A DNA stretch of 64,000 nucleotides from JAVXGM01 sp036657395 (GTDB lineage Bacteria; Bacillota; Clostridia; Peptostreptococcales; Anaerovoracaceae). The stretch is taken from assembly GCA_036657395.1 (NCBI GenBank), contig JAVXGM010000008.1, positions 36,417 through 100,416 on the forward strand, read 5' to 3'. This document shows, piece by piece, positions 53,049 to 62,487 of the stretch (positions within the stretch are counted from its first letter, which is position 1; every line of letters starts with the position of its first letter). The translations under genes and the position numbers were made by a program. The notes under the pieces were generated by a model. The model worked only from the letters and a program-made list of their open reading frames with translations. It had not been told where the DNA came from and did no database searches.

Positions 53049-53742
53049 CGAGTTTCAACAAATAATATCATATAAATTTAGGAACATAGACCTTCTGAAT
53101 TGTGCGTTGACACATAGTTCCCTTGTGAGAGAAAAAGACGAAAGCTGTCTTGCAGATAATGAGAGGCTAGAGTTTTTAGGAGACGCATTTTTAGACGCCA
53201 TCATTGGGGAAGCTTTATATGTGCGTTTTCCTGAGTCAGAAGAAGGGTTCTTAAGCAAAACAAGAGCTACGATTGTATGTGAGAAGTCCTTGGCCAAAGA
53301 AGGTAGGAGCCTGAATATTGGCGACTATCTTAACCTAGGTAGAGGTGAAGAAATTTCAGGAGGGCGAGGGCGAGATTCTATTATTGCTGATGCCATGGAA
53401 GCTGTTATTGGAGCTATGTACCTAGATGGAGGATATGAAAAGACAAAAGCCTATGTGCTAGATGTATTCCAAGGAGCGATTAGGGATGCCTTAGAGGGAA
53501 AAATTGACATACAGGACTATAAAAGCGAGCTTCAAGAGATGTTACAGGCCAAGGGAGTTTTAGATATATGTTATCGTCTTGAGAATACCACAGGGCCAGA
53601 TCATGATAAAAGATTTTTTGTAGTGCTGCAGGTTAACGGTAAAGCTGTAGGTCATGGCACTGGTAAAAGCAAGAAAAAGGCTGAACAAAATGCGGCAAAA
53701 GATGGAATAGAAAGGGGCCTTGGATGTACTTTAAGCGATTAG
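53035..53742 (+). CDS. rnc: Ribonuclease III
   Basis: A 235-residue enzyme: an RNase III domain with signature NERLEFLGDAFLD near residue 38 and DAMEAVIGAMYLDGG near residue 117, carrying the metal-binding acidic residues, followed by a C-terminal double-stranded RNA binding domain (about 155-228) ending GKSKKKAEQNAAKDG. It processes rRNA and structured transcripts. I prefer GTG 53035, 10 bases after AGAGGAG; TTG 53029 is only 4 bases from that site. It overlaps plsX by 14 and smc by 19 bases, a common clostridial arrangement. Confidence 0.95.
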   Translation: MRNSSEFQQIISYKFRNIDLLNCALTHSSLVREKDESCLADNERLEFLGDAFLDAIIGEALYVRFPESEEGFLSKTRATIVCEKSLAKEGRSLNIGDYLNLGRGEEISGGRGRDSIIADAMEAVIGAMYLDGGYEKTKAYVLDVFQGAIRDALEGKIDIQDYKSELQEMLQAKGVLDICYRLENTTGPDHDKRFFVVLQVNGKAVGHGTGKSKKKAEQNAAKDGIERGLGCTLSD

Positions 53743-56700
53743 AAATGCATGGTTTTAAATCCTTCGCCCAACCAGTATCCATCGAATTTAATAGAGGCAT
53801 CACCTGTGTCGTTGGCCCAAATGGAAGCGGAAAAAGCAATATAAGCGATGCTATTCGTTGGGTTTTAGGTGAGCAAAGCCCCAAAATGCTTAGAGGCGGC
53901 AAGATGGAGGAAGTGATTTTCTCAGGAACAGCAAACAGGAAATCCAGGGGAATGGCAGAGGTTACCTTGATTATTGACAACCAGGATGGCAGACTAAACA
54001 TAGACTATAATGAAGTTGCCATTACTAGAAGAATGTTTCGCTCTGGGGAAAGTGAATACTCTATTAACAACAATCAGTGCAGACTTAGGGATATTCGGGA
54101 ACTGATTATGGATACAGGCATTGGCGTTGATGGATACTCTATTATTGGACAAGGAAAAATTTCTGATATAGTTAGCAATAAGACGCAAAGCAGACGGGAG
54201 ATCTTCGAGGAGGCTGCTGGAATTGTAATGTACAGAACTAAAAAGGCAGAATCTGAAAGAAAGCTAAAATCCACCCGGGACAATCTTGAAAGAGTCAAAG
54301 ATATTGTTGGAGAAATTGAAGGACGTATTGATGATCTTAGAGACGACAGCATTAAGGCTACAGAATATATAAAGCTACGGGATAGATATAAAGTGCTAGA
54401 AATTAATATTACACTTCAGAACATTGAAAACCTAGACCTTAAAAATGAATATATCAAAGACGATATTCTTGAGCTGACTAATGAATTGGACCAGGCGAAG
54501 GAAGATAAAATAAATATAGATCGCCAACTAGAAATCAACAAACAAAAGGGAGAAAACCTGGAACGACTTTCAGCGGAAGCGAGAGAAAAACTTATGAACA
54601 GCGTTGAAGAAATCAACAGTCTTGTAAACAGAGGTCAGGTAAACAAAGAGAGGCTCATTGCAATTGAAGAAAATACAAAGAGATACGAGAAAGAAATTAT
54701 AGAGCTAAAAGAAAAATTGGAAAAAGAGGATAGAAACGGTCTGGCTTTAGCAGGAGAAAAAGCACAGCTTTATAAAGAAGTAGAAATCGTGAACCAAGCG
54801 CTTCAGGAAAAAATACAAGATCATGCTCATGTGATAGACAAAATCGCCCAGGCTACAGCTAAAGTAGATCAAGGGAAAAATCTTATATTTCAGGAACATA
54901 GTAAAATCAGTGGCAAGCAGGCTGAAATCACCAGTTTAGACAATTTACGCTGCACCCTTGAAAATAGAAAGCAACAGATCGTAGATGAAAAGGATATTGG
55001 AGAAGATTATAATAAGGATACCCTGGATCAATTAAATAAGAGTAAAATGGAGCAACAGGATTTAGAAGAAGAATTTTCCGACTTGAAAATTCAAGGACAG
55101 CAAGCCCACAAAGATCATACAGACAATCGTATTTTGGAACGAGATCTTTCTAAAGATTTAGAGAAACTTCGTATATCTATTGGACAACTTTCCGCTAGGA
55201 AAAAGACGATCGAAGAGATGGAAACCAATTATGAAGGATATAATTATGCAGTAAAATACATAATGAAATCTGGCCTTATAGGAATTGAAGGGGTGGTAGC
55301 AGAGCTGATTCACGTGCCTTTTGGCTTTGAAACTGCTATTGAAACCGCAATGGGGGCTACCTTGCAAAACATTATATGTACTGATGACACCAGTGCCCAG
55401 AAAGCCATCTCCATGTTGAAACAAAACCGAAGCGGAAGGTTAACCTTCCTTCCCTTAAATTCAATTAATACAGGGAGGCGAAATCCAGATGACAGGCTTA
55501 AAGAATCCGATGGATTTAGAGGCTTTGCTGTAGATTGCATAGATTTTGATGAAAAGTATACTAGAGTAATGGAATACCTTTTGGGCAGAGTTGTTGTTGT
55601 GGATACTATGGGTAACGCCATAAAGATGTCAAAGATGGTTACTGGACTTAGATATGTTACCTTAGAAGGGGAGATTATCAATGCAGGAGGAGCCATTACT
55701 GGAGGGCGGTATAGAAATAAAACCGCAAATCTTTTAGAACGAAAAAGAGAAATAAAGACCTTACAGACCCAATTAGAAGAAAAGATGGTGGAAAAGGAAA
55801 ATACAGTGACCAAGCTGGAAGGCCTGAGAAAAGCCATTGAAGATGGGGCCTGGTCCATAAGTGGACTAGAAGAAGCTTGCCGCCAAAAAGAACTGGAAGT
55901 AGTTACCAAGAGAAATGAAATTGCAATGACTGAAAATGCGCTTAGTGACTTTAAAGCCAGCAGTTTGAAATGGCAGGAAGAACTTGCAAATATCCAGATG
56001 GAGAGTCAATCCTCAGATGGAATGATAAAAATCTTAGAGGAGGAAATTACAAAAGGAAACAAGCTTATAGAAAAAACAGAAGGCGAGATTGAAGAAAGCC
56101 TAGATTTGTGTAAAGAATATAAAAACAGACAGGAAGCAATAAGTGAAGAAATTACAGCATACCGTATTCAAGTAGGAGCCTGCGAAAGCAAGAAAAACAA
56201 TGTGGACTCCATCGTGGCGAGAATAAATGAAACTATCACTGGATTTACATTAGATTTGGAAAGCAAATCAAAAAGCTTAAGTAAGCTAGTGGCAGAAAAA
56301 CAAAACCTAGATGGAAATCACGAAGATATAGAAAGCGTAGTAAAAGAAAAAGAAGAAGTAAAGGCGAACCTGGAAGAATATATAGAAGATCTTACAAAGG
56401 AAAGAGCAGCAGCAATAGCACATATAAGCGATTTAACCAAGACAAGAGAAACTACAGACGAAAAAATCGGAAGATTGCAAACTCAAAAATATGAACTGGA
56501 AATCAAAGAGGCAAAAAATGAAACCCAGCTAGATACGTATAAGGGGAAGCTTTGGGAGGACTTTGAGGTTTCATATATTCAGGCTATAGAATTCAAGAAA
56601 AATGACTTTGACCTAAAACCTGCAGTGAAGGAAAATAGACAGATAAAAAGTCGTATGAAAGAACTTGGGGAAGTAAATGTGGGTGCCATCGCTGAATATG

Positions 56701-57284
56701 AGACTGTTAAGGAAAGATACGAATTTCTTACGGCTCAGCAGACAGACATTCTAGAAGCAATGGGAAGCTTGGAGGCAATTATTAAAGACATGGACAAGAC
56801 CATTAGAGCCCGATTTAAGGAAAGTTTTGATCAGGTAGTTTTAAACTTTGAAAAGGTATTTAGAGAGCTTTTCAAGGGGGGCGCTGCAGAGCTTAGATTG
56901 GATGATGAACAAAACCCTTTAGAATCAGGAATTGAAATCATCGCTCAACCCCCAGGAAAGAAGCTTCAAAACATTAACCTTTTATCAGGTGGTGAAAAGA
57001 CTATGACCGCCATTGCCCTTATGTTTGCAGTATTAAAGACAAAACCAACTCCATTTTGCATATTAGATGAAGTGGAGGCTGCTTTAGACGATGCAAACAT
57101 TCAGCGCTTTGCAAACTATTTAAAACAATTTAAAGAAATACAGTTCACATTGGTTACCCATCAGAAAGCTACCATGGAATACGCAGATGTGCTTTACGGC
57201 GTTACCATGCCGGAACAGGGAATATCCAAGATTTTGTCCCTCAATTTGGGAGAGGATTTTGTAGAACTAGGAAAAGGAGAATAA
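53724..57284 (+). CDS. smc: Chromosome segregation protein SMC
   Basis: A 1186-residue SMC protein of normal length. N-terminal head with Walker A GPNGSGKSNISDA near residue 32; long coiled coil (about 170-500); hinge (about 515-680) with GVVAELIHVPFGFETAIETA and GGAITGGR; returning coiled coil (about 690-1000); C-terminal head with LLSGGEKTMTAIA and Walker B FCILDEVEAALDDAN. It folds and segregates chromosomes with ScpAB, which are not in the window. Starts within rnc and ends 3 bases before ftsY. Confidence 0.98.
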   Translation: MYFKRLEMHGFKSFAQPVSIEFNRGITCVVGPNGSGKSNISDAIRWVLGEQSPKMLRGGKMEEVIFSGTANRKSRGMAEVTLIIDNQDGRLNIDYNEVAITRRMFRSGESEYSINNNQCRLRDIRELIMDTGIGVDGYSIIGQGKISDIVSNKTQSRREIFEEAAGIVMYRTKKAESERKLKSTRDNLERVKDIVGEIEGRIDDLRDDSIKATEYIKLRDRYKVLEINITLQNIENLDLKNEYIKDDILELTNELDQAKEDKINIDRQLEINKQKGENLERLSAEAREKLMNSVEEINSLVNRGQVNKERLIAIEENTKRYEKEIIELKEKLEKEDRNGLALAGEKAQLYKEVEIVNQALQEKIQDHAHVIDKIAQATAKVDQGKNLIFQEHSKISGKQAEITSLDNLRCTLENRKQQIVDEKDIGEDYNKDTLDQLNKSKMEQQDLEEEFSDLKIQGQQAHKDHTDNRILERDLSKDLEKLRISIGQLSARKKTIEEMETNYEGYNYAVKYIMKSGLIGIEGVVAELIHVPFGFETAIETAMGATLQNIICTDDTSAQKAISMLKQNRSGRLTFLPLNSINTGRRNPDDRLKESDGFRGFAVDCIDFDEKYTRVMEYLLGRVVVVDTMGNAIKMSKMVTGLRYVTLEGEIINAGGAITGGRYRNKTANLLERKREIKTLQTQLEEKMVEKENTVTKLEGLRKAIEDGAWSISGLEEACRQKELEVVTKRNEIAMTENALSDFKASSLKWQEELANIQMESQSSDGMIKILEEEITKGNKLIEKTEGEIEESLDLCKEYKNRQEAISEEITAYRIQVGACESKKNNVDSIVARINETITGFTLDLESKSKSLSKLVAEKQNLDGNHEDIESVVKEKEEVKANLEEYIEDLTKERAAAIAHISDLTKTRETTDEKIGRLQTQKYELEIKEAKNETQLDTYKGKLWEDFEVSYIQAIEFKKNDFDLKPAVKENRQIKSRMKELGEVNVGAIAEYETVKERYEFLTAQQTDILEAMGSLEAIIKDMDKTIRARFKESFDQVVLNFEKVFRELFKGGAAELRLDDEQNPLESGIEIIAQPPGKKLQNINLLSGGEKTMTAIALMFAVLKTKPTPFCILDEVEAALDDANIQRFANYLKQFKEIQFTLVTHQKATMEYADVLYGVTMPEQGISKILSLNLGEDFVELGKGE

Positions 57285-57287
57285 ACT

Positions 57288-58184
57288 ATGGCATTAGAAA
57301 AAAAGAAAGGCTTTTTTGGAAGGTTGTCAGAACGTATTGGCGATGTTATTTTGGCCAGGGCTACAGTAGATGAAGACCTTCTAGATGACTTGGAGGAAAT
57401 CCTAATCACCTCAGATATTGGTATGGAAACTACCATGAATATCATAAGTCGCCTTAGAGATGACATTAAAAATAAGTTCATAAACAAGCCAGAAAAAGTC
57501 AGAGCCCAGCTAAAAGAAATCATCACAGAGCTTGTAGACAAGGGAGACAGACATTCCCTTAGTCAGGACACCCCTTTGGTGATTCTCATGATTGGAATAA
57601 ACGGAGGAGGAAAGACCACCTCCATAGGCAAAATCGCCTATAAATGTAAAAACCAGGGAAAATCAGTAATCCTCGCAGCAGCAGATACTTTTAGAGCCGC
57701 CGCTAGTGAACAACTGGAAATTTGGGGAGACAGAGTAGGAGTAAACGTGGTCAGACATCAGGAGGGTGCAGATCCTTCCGCTGTAATATTTGATGCGATT
57801 CAGTCAGCAAAGGCTAAACATATTGATGTCCTCATTTGCGACACGGCAGGCAGGTTACAGACAAAGAAAAACCTTATGGACGAGCTGACTAAAATGAACA
57901 AAATTATTGACCGAGAATTCCCAGAGGCGTCAAGGGAAACCTTACTGGTTTTAGATGCCACAACAGGGAAAAATGCAGTATCTCAAGCCAAAGAATTTAA
58001 TGAAAGTGCAGATGTTTCAGGACTTGTACTTACAAAATTGGATGGAACAGCCAAAGGCGGCATTGTAATTACCATCGCTGATGAGCTTGACATGGCTGTA
58101 AAATATATAGGAGTAGGGGAAGGTATGAATGACCTAAAAGAATTTGACCCTATACAATTTGTAGGAGGGATTTTTGATGAGTAA
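57288..58184 (+). CDS. ftsY: Signal recognition particle receptor FtsY
   Basis: A 298-residue SRP GTPase consisting of N and G domains with almost no acidic A domain, as usual in Firmicutes. P-loop GINGGGKTTSIGK near residue 104, AADTFRAAASEQLE near residue 134, DTAGRLQTKKNLM near residue 188, and TKLDGTAKGG near residue 248 are present. It docks ribosome-SRP complexes at the membrane. Overlaps der by 8 bases. Confidence 0.97.
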   Translation: MALEKKKGFFGRLSERIGDVILARATVDEDLLDDLEEILITSDIGMETTMNIISRLRDDIKNKFINKPEKVRAQLKEIITELVDKGDRHSLSQDTPLVILMIGINGGGKTTSIGKIAYKCKNQGKSVILAAADTFRAAASEQLEIWGDRVGVNVVRHQEGADPSAVIFDAIQSAKAKHIDVLICDTAGRLQTKKNLMDELTKMNKIIDREFPEASRETLLVLDATTGKNAVSQAKEFNESADVSGLVLTKLDGTAKGGIVITIADELDMAVKYIGVGEGMNDLKEFDPIQFVGGIFDE

Positions 58185-59502
58185 ACCCATTGTAGCCGTT
58201 GTAGGCAGACCTAACGTAGGTAAATCTACTTTTTTTAATAAAATAGTAGGTAGGCGAATTTCCATTGTGGAAGATACTCCCGGAGTCACAAGAGATAGAA
58301 TATATGCAGATGTTGAATGGACAGGCACCCACTTTGGAATGATTGACACTGGCGGTATAGAGCCTAATAGCAAGGATATTATTTTATCTCAAATGCGTGA
58401 ACAGGCTCAGATCGCCATGGACACAGCAGATGTAATTTTATTCCTAGTAGATGGCAAAGAAGGACTGACAGGGCCGGACCGTGAAGTTGGTAATATGCTT
58501 ATGCGTACAGGCAAACCTGTTATTGTGGCTGTTAACAAGGTGGACACAGCAAACCTGCCAGATGACTTTTATGATTTTTATGAAATGGGGCTTGGTGAGC
58601 CAATTGCCATTTCTGCTGCCAATATGCTTAACTTTGGAGATCTTTTGGATAGAATTATCGAAAGTTTTCCTGAAGGCGTGGGCGAATATGATGAGGACAG
58701 CGTAAAGGTTGCGGTAATTGGTAAGCCTAACGTGGGCAAATCCTCACTTATAAACGAATTCCTTGGGGAAAAAAGAGTAATCGTTTCCCCAATTGCAGGA
58801 ACCACAAGAGATTCCATAGACACACCTTTTGAAAAGGACGGGGATAAATATCTCCTTATTGATACAGCGGGAATCCGTAGAAAAAGTAGAGTCAACGAAA
58901 ACATTGAACGATACAGCGTAATTAGAGCTATTGCAGCCATTGAGAGATGCGACGTCTGCCTTCTTGTTATCGATGCAGAAGAAGGGGTAACAGAGCAGGA
59001 TAAAAAAATTGCAGGAGTTGCCCATGAAGCAGGTAAGGGGATTGTAGTTGTAGTCAACAAATGGGATCTAATAGAAAAAGAAACAGGAACCATGAAAAAA
59101 TTCCAGCAGGAAATCGCAAGACAGCTTACATTTATGGCTTATGCTCCATCTGTATTTATTTCCGTACTGGAAAAACAAAGAGTAAACAAAGTTCTAGAAA
59201 TGGTAAAAACTGTTGCTGAAAACAGAGCCATGCGTATTTCTACAGGTCAGCTAAATAATTTGATTACTGACGCTACTATGATGAAACAGCCACCTTCAGA
59301 CAAGGGTAAAAGACTTAAGCTTTATTATGTTAGCCAAGTAGGAGTAAATCCTCCTCTATTCTCATTTAAAATCAACTCAAGACCACTTATGCATTTTTCC
59401 TATGCAAGGTATCTGGAAAATAAAATTAGAGATGGATTCGGATTTGAAGGCACATCTATTAAGTTTGTATTTAGGGAGAAGGGGGAAAAAGAAGATGTAT
59501 AA
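58177..59502 (+). CDS. der: Ribosome-assembly GTPase Der (EngA)
   Basis: A 441-residue protein with two consecutive GTPase domains and a KH-like C-terminal domain. Domain 1: P-loop GRPNVGKSTFFNK, DTGG, NKVD. Domain 2: P-loop GKPNVGKSSLINE near residue 186, DTAGIRRKSRV, NKWD. It acts in 50S subunit assembly. Start ATG 58177 lies 6 bases after AGGAGGGA; the in-frame TTG at 58174 is only 3 bases away and less likely. Confidence 0.97.
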   Translation: MSKPIVAVVGRPNVGKSTFFNKIVGRRISIVEDTPGVTRDRIYADVEWTGTHFGMIDTGGIEPNSKDIILSQMREQAQIAMDTADVILFLVDGKEGLTGPDREVGNMLMRTGKPVIVAVNKVDTANLPDDFYDFYEMGLGEPIAISAANMLNFGDLLDRIIESFPEGVGEYDEDSVKVAVIGKPNVGKSSLINEFLGEKRVIVSPIAGTTRDSIDTPFEKDGDKYLLIDTAGIRRKSRVNENIERYSVIRAIAAIERCDVCLLVIDAEEGVTEQDKKIAGVAHEAGKGIVVVVNKWDLIEKETGTMKKFQQEIARQLTFMAYAPSVFISVLEKQRVNKVLEMVKTVAENRAMRISTGQLNNLITDATMMKQPPSDKGKRLKLYYVSQVGVNPPLFSFKINSRPLMHFSYARYLENKIRDGFGFEGTSIKFVFREKGEKEDV

Positions 59503-60091
59503 TGACACCATTCTAATTGAAATAATTATGGTGGTAGTAGCCTATTTATTAGGAAACATTTCTCCTTCGATTTTGCTTGGAAAAGCAAAAGGCGTTGACG
59601 TTAGAAAAGAGGGAAGTGGTAATGCTGGTACCACAAATGCACTTAGAACTATGGGAAAGCAGGCAGCAGTCATTACGCTTCTTATTGACATCCTAAAAGG
59701 CACCGGTGCCGTTTTATTAGGCCAATTTATAGGTGGTCCTATGACTGGAATGCTTTGTGTAATAGCCGTATGTTGTGGTCATGTTTGGCCTGTATTTTTC
59801 GGATTTAAGGGAGGAAAAGGCGTAGCCACAGCATTTGGTGCGATAATGGGCTTAAATCCAGCGCTAGGTCTTATTGCCCTAGTGATAGTAGCCATTTTTA
59901 CAGTGATCTCAATGCGAATGTCTGTTGGAGCCATGGCTGGAGCGGCAACATTTCCCATTGTCACACATTTTTTAGAACCTGACTTTGTTTATATAGGAGC
60001 AATACTTGCTATTATTATTTTAATAAAACATCGAACAAATATTATTAGATTATTCAAAGGTGAAGAGCCTAAGATCAGCGTGAAGAAATAG
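59495..60091 (+). CDS. plsY: Glycerol-3-phosphate acyltransferase PlsY
   Basis: A 198-residue membrane enzyme with five hydrophobic helices. The conserved motifs are LLGNISPSILLGK near residue 15, GSGNAGTTNALRTMG near residue 36, the GHVWPVFFGFKGGKGVATAFG segment near residue 97, and KHRTNIIRLFKGEE near the end. It acylates glycerol 3-phosphate with acyl-phosphate from PlsX; GpsA, encoded next, supplies the glycerol 3-phosphate. The true start is ATG 59495, which overlaps der by 8 bases. A longer frame beginning at 59402 is an artefact. Confidence 0.96.
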   Translation: MYNDTILIEIIMVVVAYLLGNISPSILLGKAKGVDVRKEGSGNAGTTNALRTMGKQAAVITLLIDILKGTGAVLLGQFIGGPMTGMLCVIAVCCGHVWPVFFGFKGGKGVATAFGAIMGLNPALGLIALVIVAIFTVISMRMSVGAMAGAATFPIVTHFLEPDFVYIGAILAIIILIKHRTNIIRLFKGEEPKISVKK

Positions 60092-60104
60092 AGGAGGTAT
60101 CAAC

Positions 60105-61100
60105 ATGAAAAAAATTGGTGTAATTGGAGCAGGAAGCTGGGGAACAGCCTTAGCTCTTACTTTAAGTGGCAAAGGTCATAAGGTAAAAATATGGGATGTA
60201 AATAAGGAACATTTAAAAGGACTAAAGGTAAACAGGGAAAATCAGCCCTACCTTCCTGGCATTAAATTTAATGATAATCTACAGGTAGGCATGACTATAG
60301 AGGAAACTTTAAATGATGTAGATTTGATTCTATTTTCTGCACCAGCTCAACATTTTAGAAACGCACTTGAAAATGCCATGGCATATATAAAACCAGAGAC
60401 AATCATTGTAAACGTAGCTAAGGGAATCGAGCAAAAATCATTGCTGCGTATGTCTCAGATTGCCATGGAAAAATTGCCTAAAGCAAAATACGCAGTACTT
60501 TCTGGGCCTTCCCATGCAGAAGAAGTCGGTCGAGCACTTCCCACCACTGTTGCAGTGGCGTCAAAAGATTTAAACCTAGCACAAGAAGTACAAGATATTT
60601 TCATGACTGATAGATTTAGAGTATATACTACAAATGACGTTGTAGGCGTGGAGTTTGGCGGTGCACTTAAGAATATTATCGCCTTAGGTGCAGGAATTTC
60701 CGACGGTATGGGCTTTGGAGATAATGCCAAAGCTGCACTTATGACTAGAGGACTTGCAGAAATCAGACGCCTAGGCATTGCAATGGGGGCAGAATCCACG
60801 ACTTTCGCAGGGCTTACAGGAGTAGGCGATTTAATTGTTACGTGTACTAGCATGCACTCAAGGAATAGAAGATGCGGAATCATGATAGGGGAAGGAATGA
60901 GCCCACAAGAGGCTACAGCCAAGGTTGGCATGGTAGTAGAGGGTATGTTTACTACAGAAGCAGCATATGGTCTTGCCCAGAAAATGAAAGTTGAAATGCC
61001 TATTACAAGCCAAATTTATCAGCTAATTAACGGAAATGGCAGCGCAAAGGATGCAGTGGAAACATTAATGGGGAGAGAAAAGAAACATGAAGAAGGCTAA
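60105..61100 (+). CDS. gpsA: NAD(P)-dependent glycerol-3-phosphate dehydrogenase GpsA
   Basis: A 331-residue enzyme reducing DHAP to glycerol 3-phosphate. The Rossmann motif GAGSWGTALA is at residue 7; VNVAKGIEQ near residue 103, LSGPSHAEEV near residue 133, GVEFGGALKNIIALGAGI (with the catalytic Lys) near 182 and GLTGVGDLIVTCTSMHSRNRR near 243 are all canonical. AGGAGGTATCAAC is the ribosome binding site. It feeds PlsY directly upstream and overlaps miaB by 14 bases. Confidence 0.97.
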   Translation: MKKIGVIGAGSWGTALALTLSGKGHKVKIWDVNKEHLKGLKVNRENQPYLPGIKFNDNLQVGMTIEETLNDVDLILFSAPAQHFRNALENAMAYIKPETIIVNVAKGIEQKSLLRMSQIAMEKLPKAKYAVLSGPSHAEEVGRALPTTVAVASKDLNLAQEVQDIFMTDRFRVYTTNDVVGVEFGGALKNIIALGAGISDGMGFGDNAKAALMTRGLAEIRRLGIAMGAESTTFAGLTGVGDLIVTCTSMHSRNRRCGIMIGEGMSPQEATAKVGMVVEGMFTTEAAYGLAQKMKVEMPITSQIYQLINGNGSAKDAVETLMGREKKHEEG

Positions 61101-62409
61101 GACCTATCACATCACCACTTTTGGATGCCAGATGAACGAGCATGATTCAGAGACTATTGGAGGAATGCTGACCCAGCTAGGCTTTGAGCAAAGTGATAGC
61201 CATAAGGAAGCAGATGTGGCCATTATCAATACCTGCAGTGTTAGAGAACATGCAGATTTACGATTTTTTGGTACTTTGGGTCAGATGAAAAAGAAAAAAC
61301 AAGAAAACCCAGAATTTACTGTGTGTGTTTGTGGATGTATGATGCAGCAACAGCATATAGTAGATGAATTAAAGTCAAAATATCCTTGGGTAGATATTGT
61401 TTTTGGCACCCATAATTTACATGAATTTCCTAAGCTTCTTACCAGTGTCGTGAATCAAAACCAAAAAATAGTGGAAGTGTGGCCAGAAGAAGGAGACATC
61501 ATAGAAGGATTACCTGCCAAGAGGCTGTACAAACACAAAGGCTTTGTCAATATTATGTATGGATGTAATAATTTCTGTACATATTGTATCGTACCCTATA
61601 CAAGAGGCAGGGAGCGGAGCAGAAAGCCAGATGACGTAATTAAAGAAGTGAAAGAATTAGTAATAGATGGGGTAAAAGAAATCACCTTGTTAGGGCAAAA
61701 TGTAAACTCGTATGTAGGGTCTGACGGAATAGATTTCCCAGATCTGCTTTACAAGTTAAATGAAATAGAAGGCCTAGAGCGACTCAGGTTTATGACTTCT
61801 CATCCTAAAGACCTTTCAGACAAATTGATTCAGGCCTATGTGGATTGTGACAAACTTTGCAATTACATACATTTACCAATTCAATCAGGCAGCGATAAAG
61901 TGTTAGAAAAAATGAATAGAAAATATACTAGAGAAGACTATATGGCTATTATTGAAAAAATAAGAGAAAAAGTCCCAGAAATTACAGTGACTACAGATTT
62001 TATAGTTGGATTCCCAGGAGAAACTGAAGAAGATTTCCAAGAAACCATAGACCTTGCAAATCAAGTAGGATTTGACTCCGCATTTACCTTTCTCTATTCT
62101 ATTAGAAAGGGAACACCTGCGGAAAAATATGGAGACCATATTGATGAAGAGGTGAAACACAAACGATTTAACCGATTGTTAGAGGCTATAAATGCTAGTT
62201 CTGCCATAAAAAATGCAGACTATGAAGGTAAAATAGAAAAAGTGTTGGTAGATAGTCATAGCAAGACTGATAAAACGGCCTTTTCTGGACGAACAGAAGG
62301 GTTCAAACCGGTCAACCTGCCGGGAGATGATTCTATGATAGGCAAGATTCTGCCAGTGAAAATAATCAAAGGAAAAACCTTTAGTTTAGATGGCCAAGTA
62401 GTAAAATAG
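61087..62409 (+). CDS. miaB: tRNA-2-methylthio-N6-dimethylallyladenosine synthase MiaB
   Basis: A 440-residue radical SAM methylthiotransferase. N-terminal UPF0004 domain with Cys in TFGCQMNEHDSE, NTCSVRE and CGCMMQQ; radical SAM motif CNNFCTYCIVPYTRGRERSR near residue 158 with the CxxxCxxC cysteines; and a C-terminal TRAM domain. It modifies A37 of tRNAs reading UNN codons. Starts within gpsA. The spoIVA gene follows after 78 bases that contain a strong hairpin. Confidence 0.96.
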   Translation: MKKAKTYHITTFGCQMNEHDSETIGGMLTQLGFEQSDSHKEADVAIINTCSVREHADLRFFGTLGQMKKKKQENPEFTVCVCGCMMQQQHIVDELKSKYPWVDIVFGTHNLHEFPKLLTSVVNQNQKIVEVWPEEGDIIEGLPAKRLYKHKGFVNIMYGCNNFCTYCIVPYTRGRERSRKPDDVIKEVKELVIDGVKEITLLGQNVNSYVGSDGIDFPDLLYKLNEIEGLERLRFMTSHPKDLSDKLIQAYVDCDKLCNYIHLPIQSGSDKVLEKMNRKYTREDYMAIIEKIREKVPEITVTTDFIVGFPGETEEDFQETIDLANQVGFDSAFTFLYSIRKGTPAEKYGDHIDEEVKHKRFNRLLEAINASSAIKNADYEGKIEKVLVDSHSKTDKTAFSGRTEGFKPVNLPGDDSMIGKILPVKIIKGKTFSLDGQVVK

Positions 62410-62419
62410 AAAAATAATA

Positions 62420-62450
62420 GAATATTAAAGGAACCTCCCTAATATACTAT
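62420..62450 (+). promoter_or_regulatory. Candidate sigma-E promoter for spoIVA
   Basis: GAATATTA (62420-62427) and TATACTAT (62443-62450) are 15 bases apart and resemble the mother-cell sigma-E pattern (ATATT-like -35, CATACAnT-like -10; 6 of 8 matches at -10). spoIVA is sigma-E dependent in Bacillus. The predicted start site, near 62456-62458, lies downstream of the left arm of the hairpin listed next. Confidence 0.4.
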
Positions 62451-62481
62451 ATTGATTTATAGTAAAAAACACAGGGAGGTT
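62432..62481 (+). promoter_or_regulatory. Hairpin sequestering the spoIVA ribosome binding site
   Basis: AACCTCCCT (62432-62440) is the exact complement of AGGGAGGTT (62473-62481), which is the spoIVA ribosome binding site. Inside, TACTATA (62445-62451) pairs with TATAGTA (62458-62464). The stem ends in TTTTGTTTT, so it can act as the miaB terminator and also hide the ribosome binding site in any read-through RNA. Confidence 0.6.
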
Positions 62482-62487
62482 TTTGTT

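Noticed and set aside
59402..59494. Extended N-terminus for PlsY within der
   Set aside because: The extra 31 residues are a frame shadow of the Der C-terminus; the family starts at the ATG at 59495.
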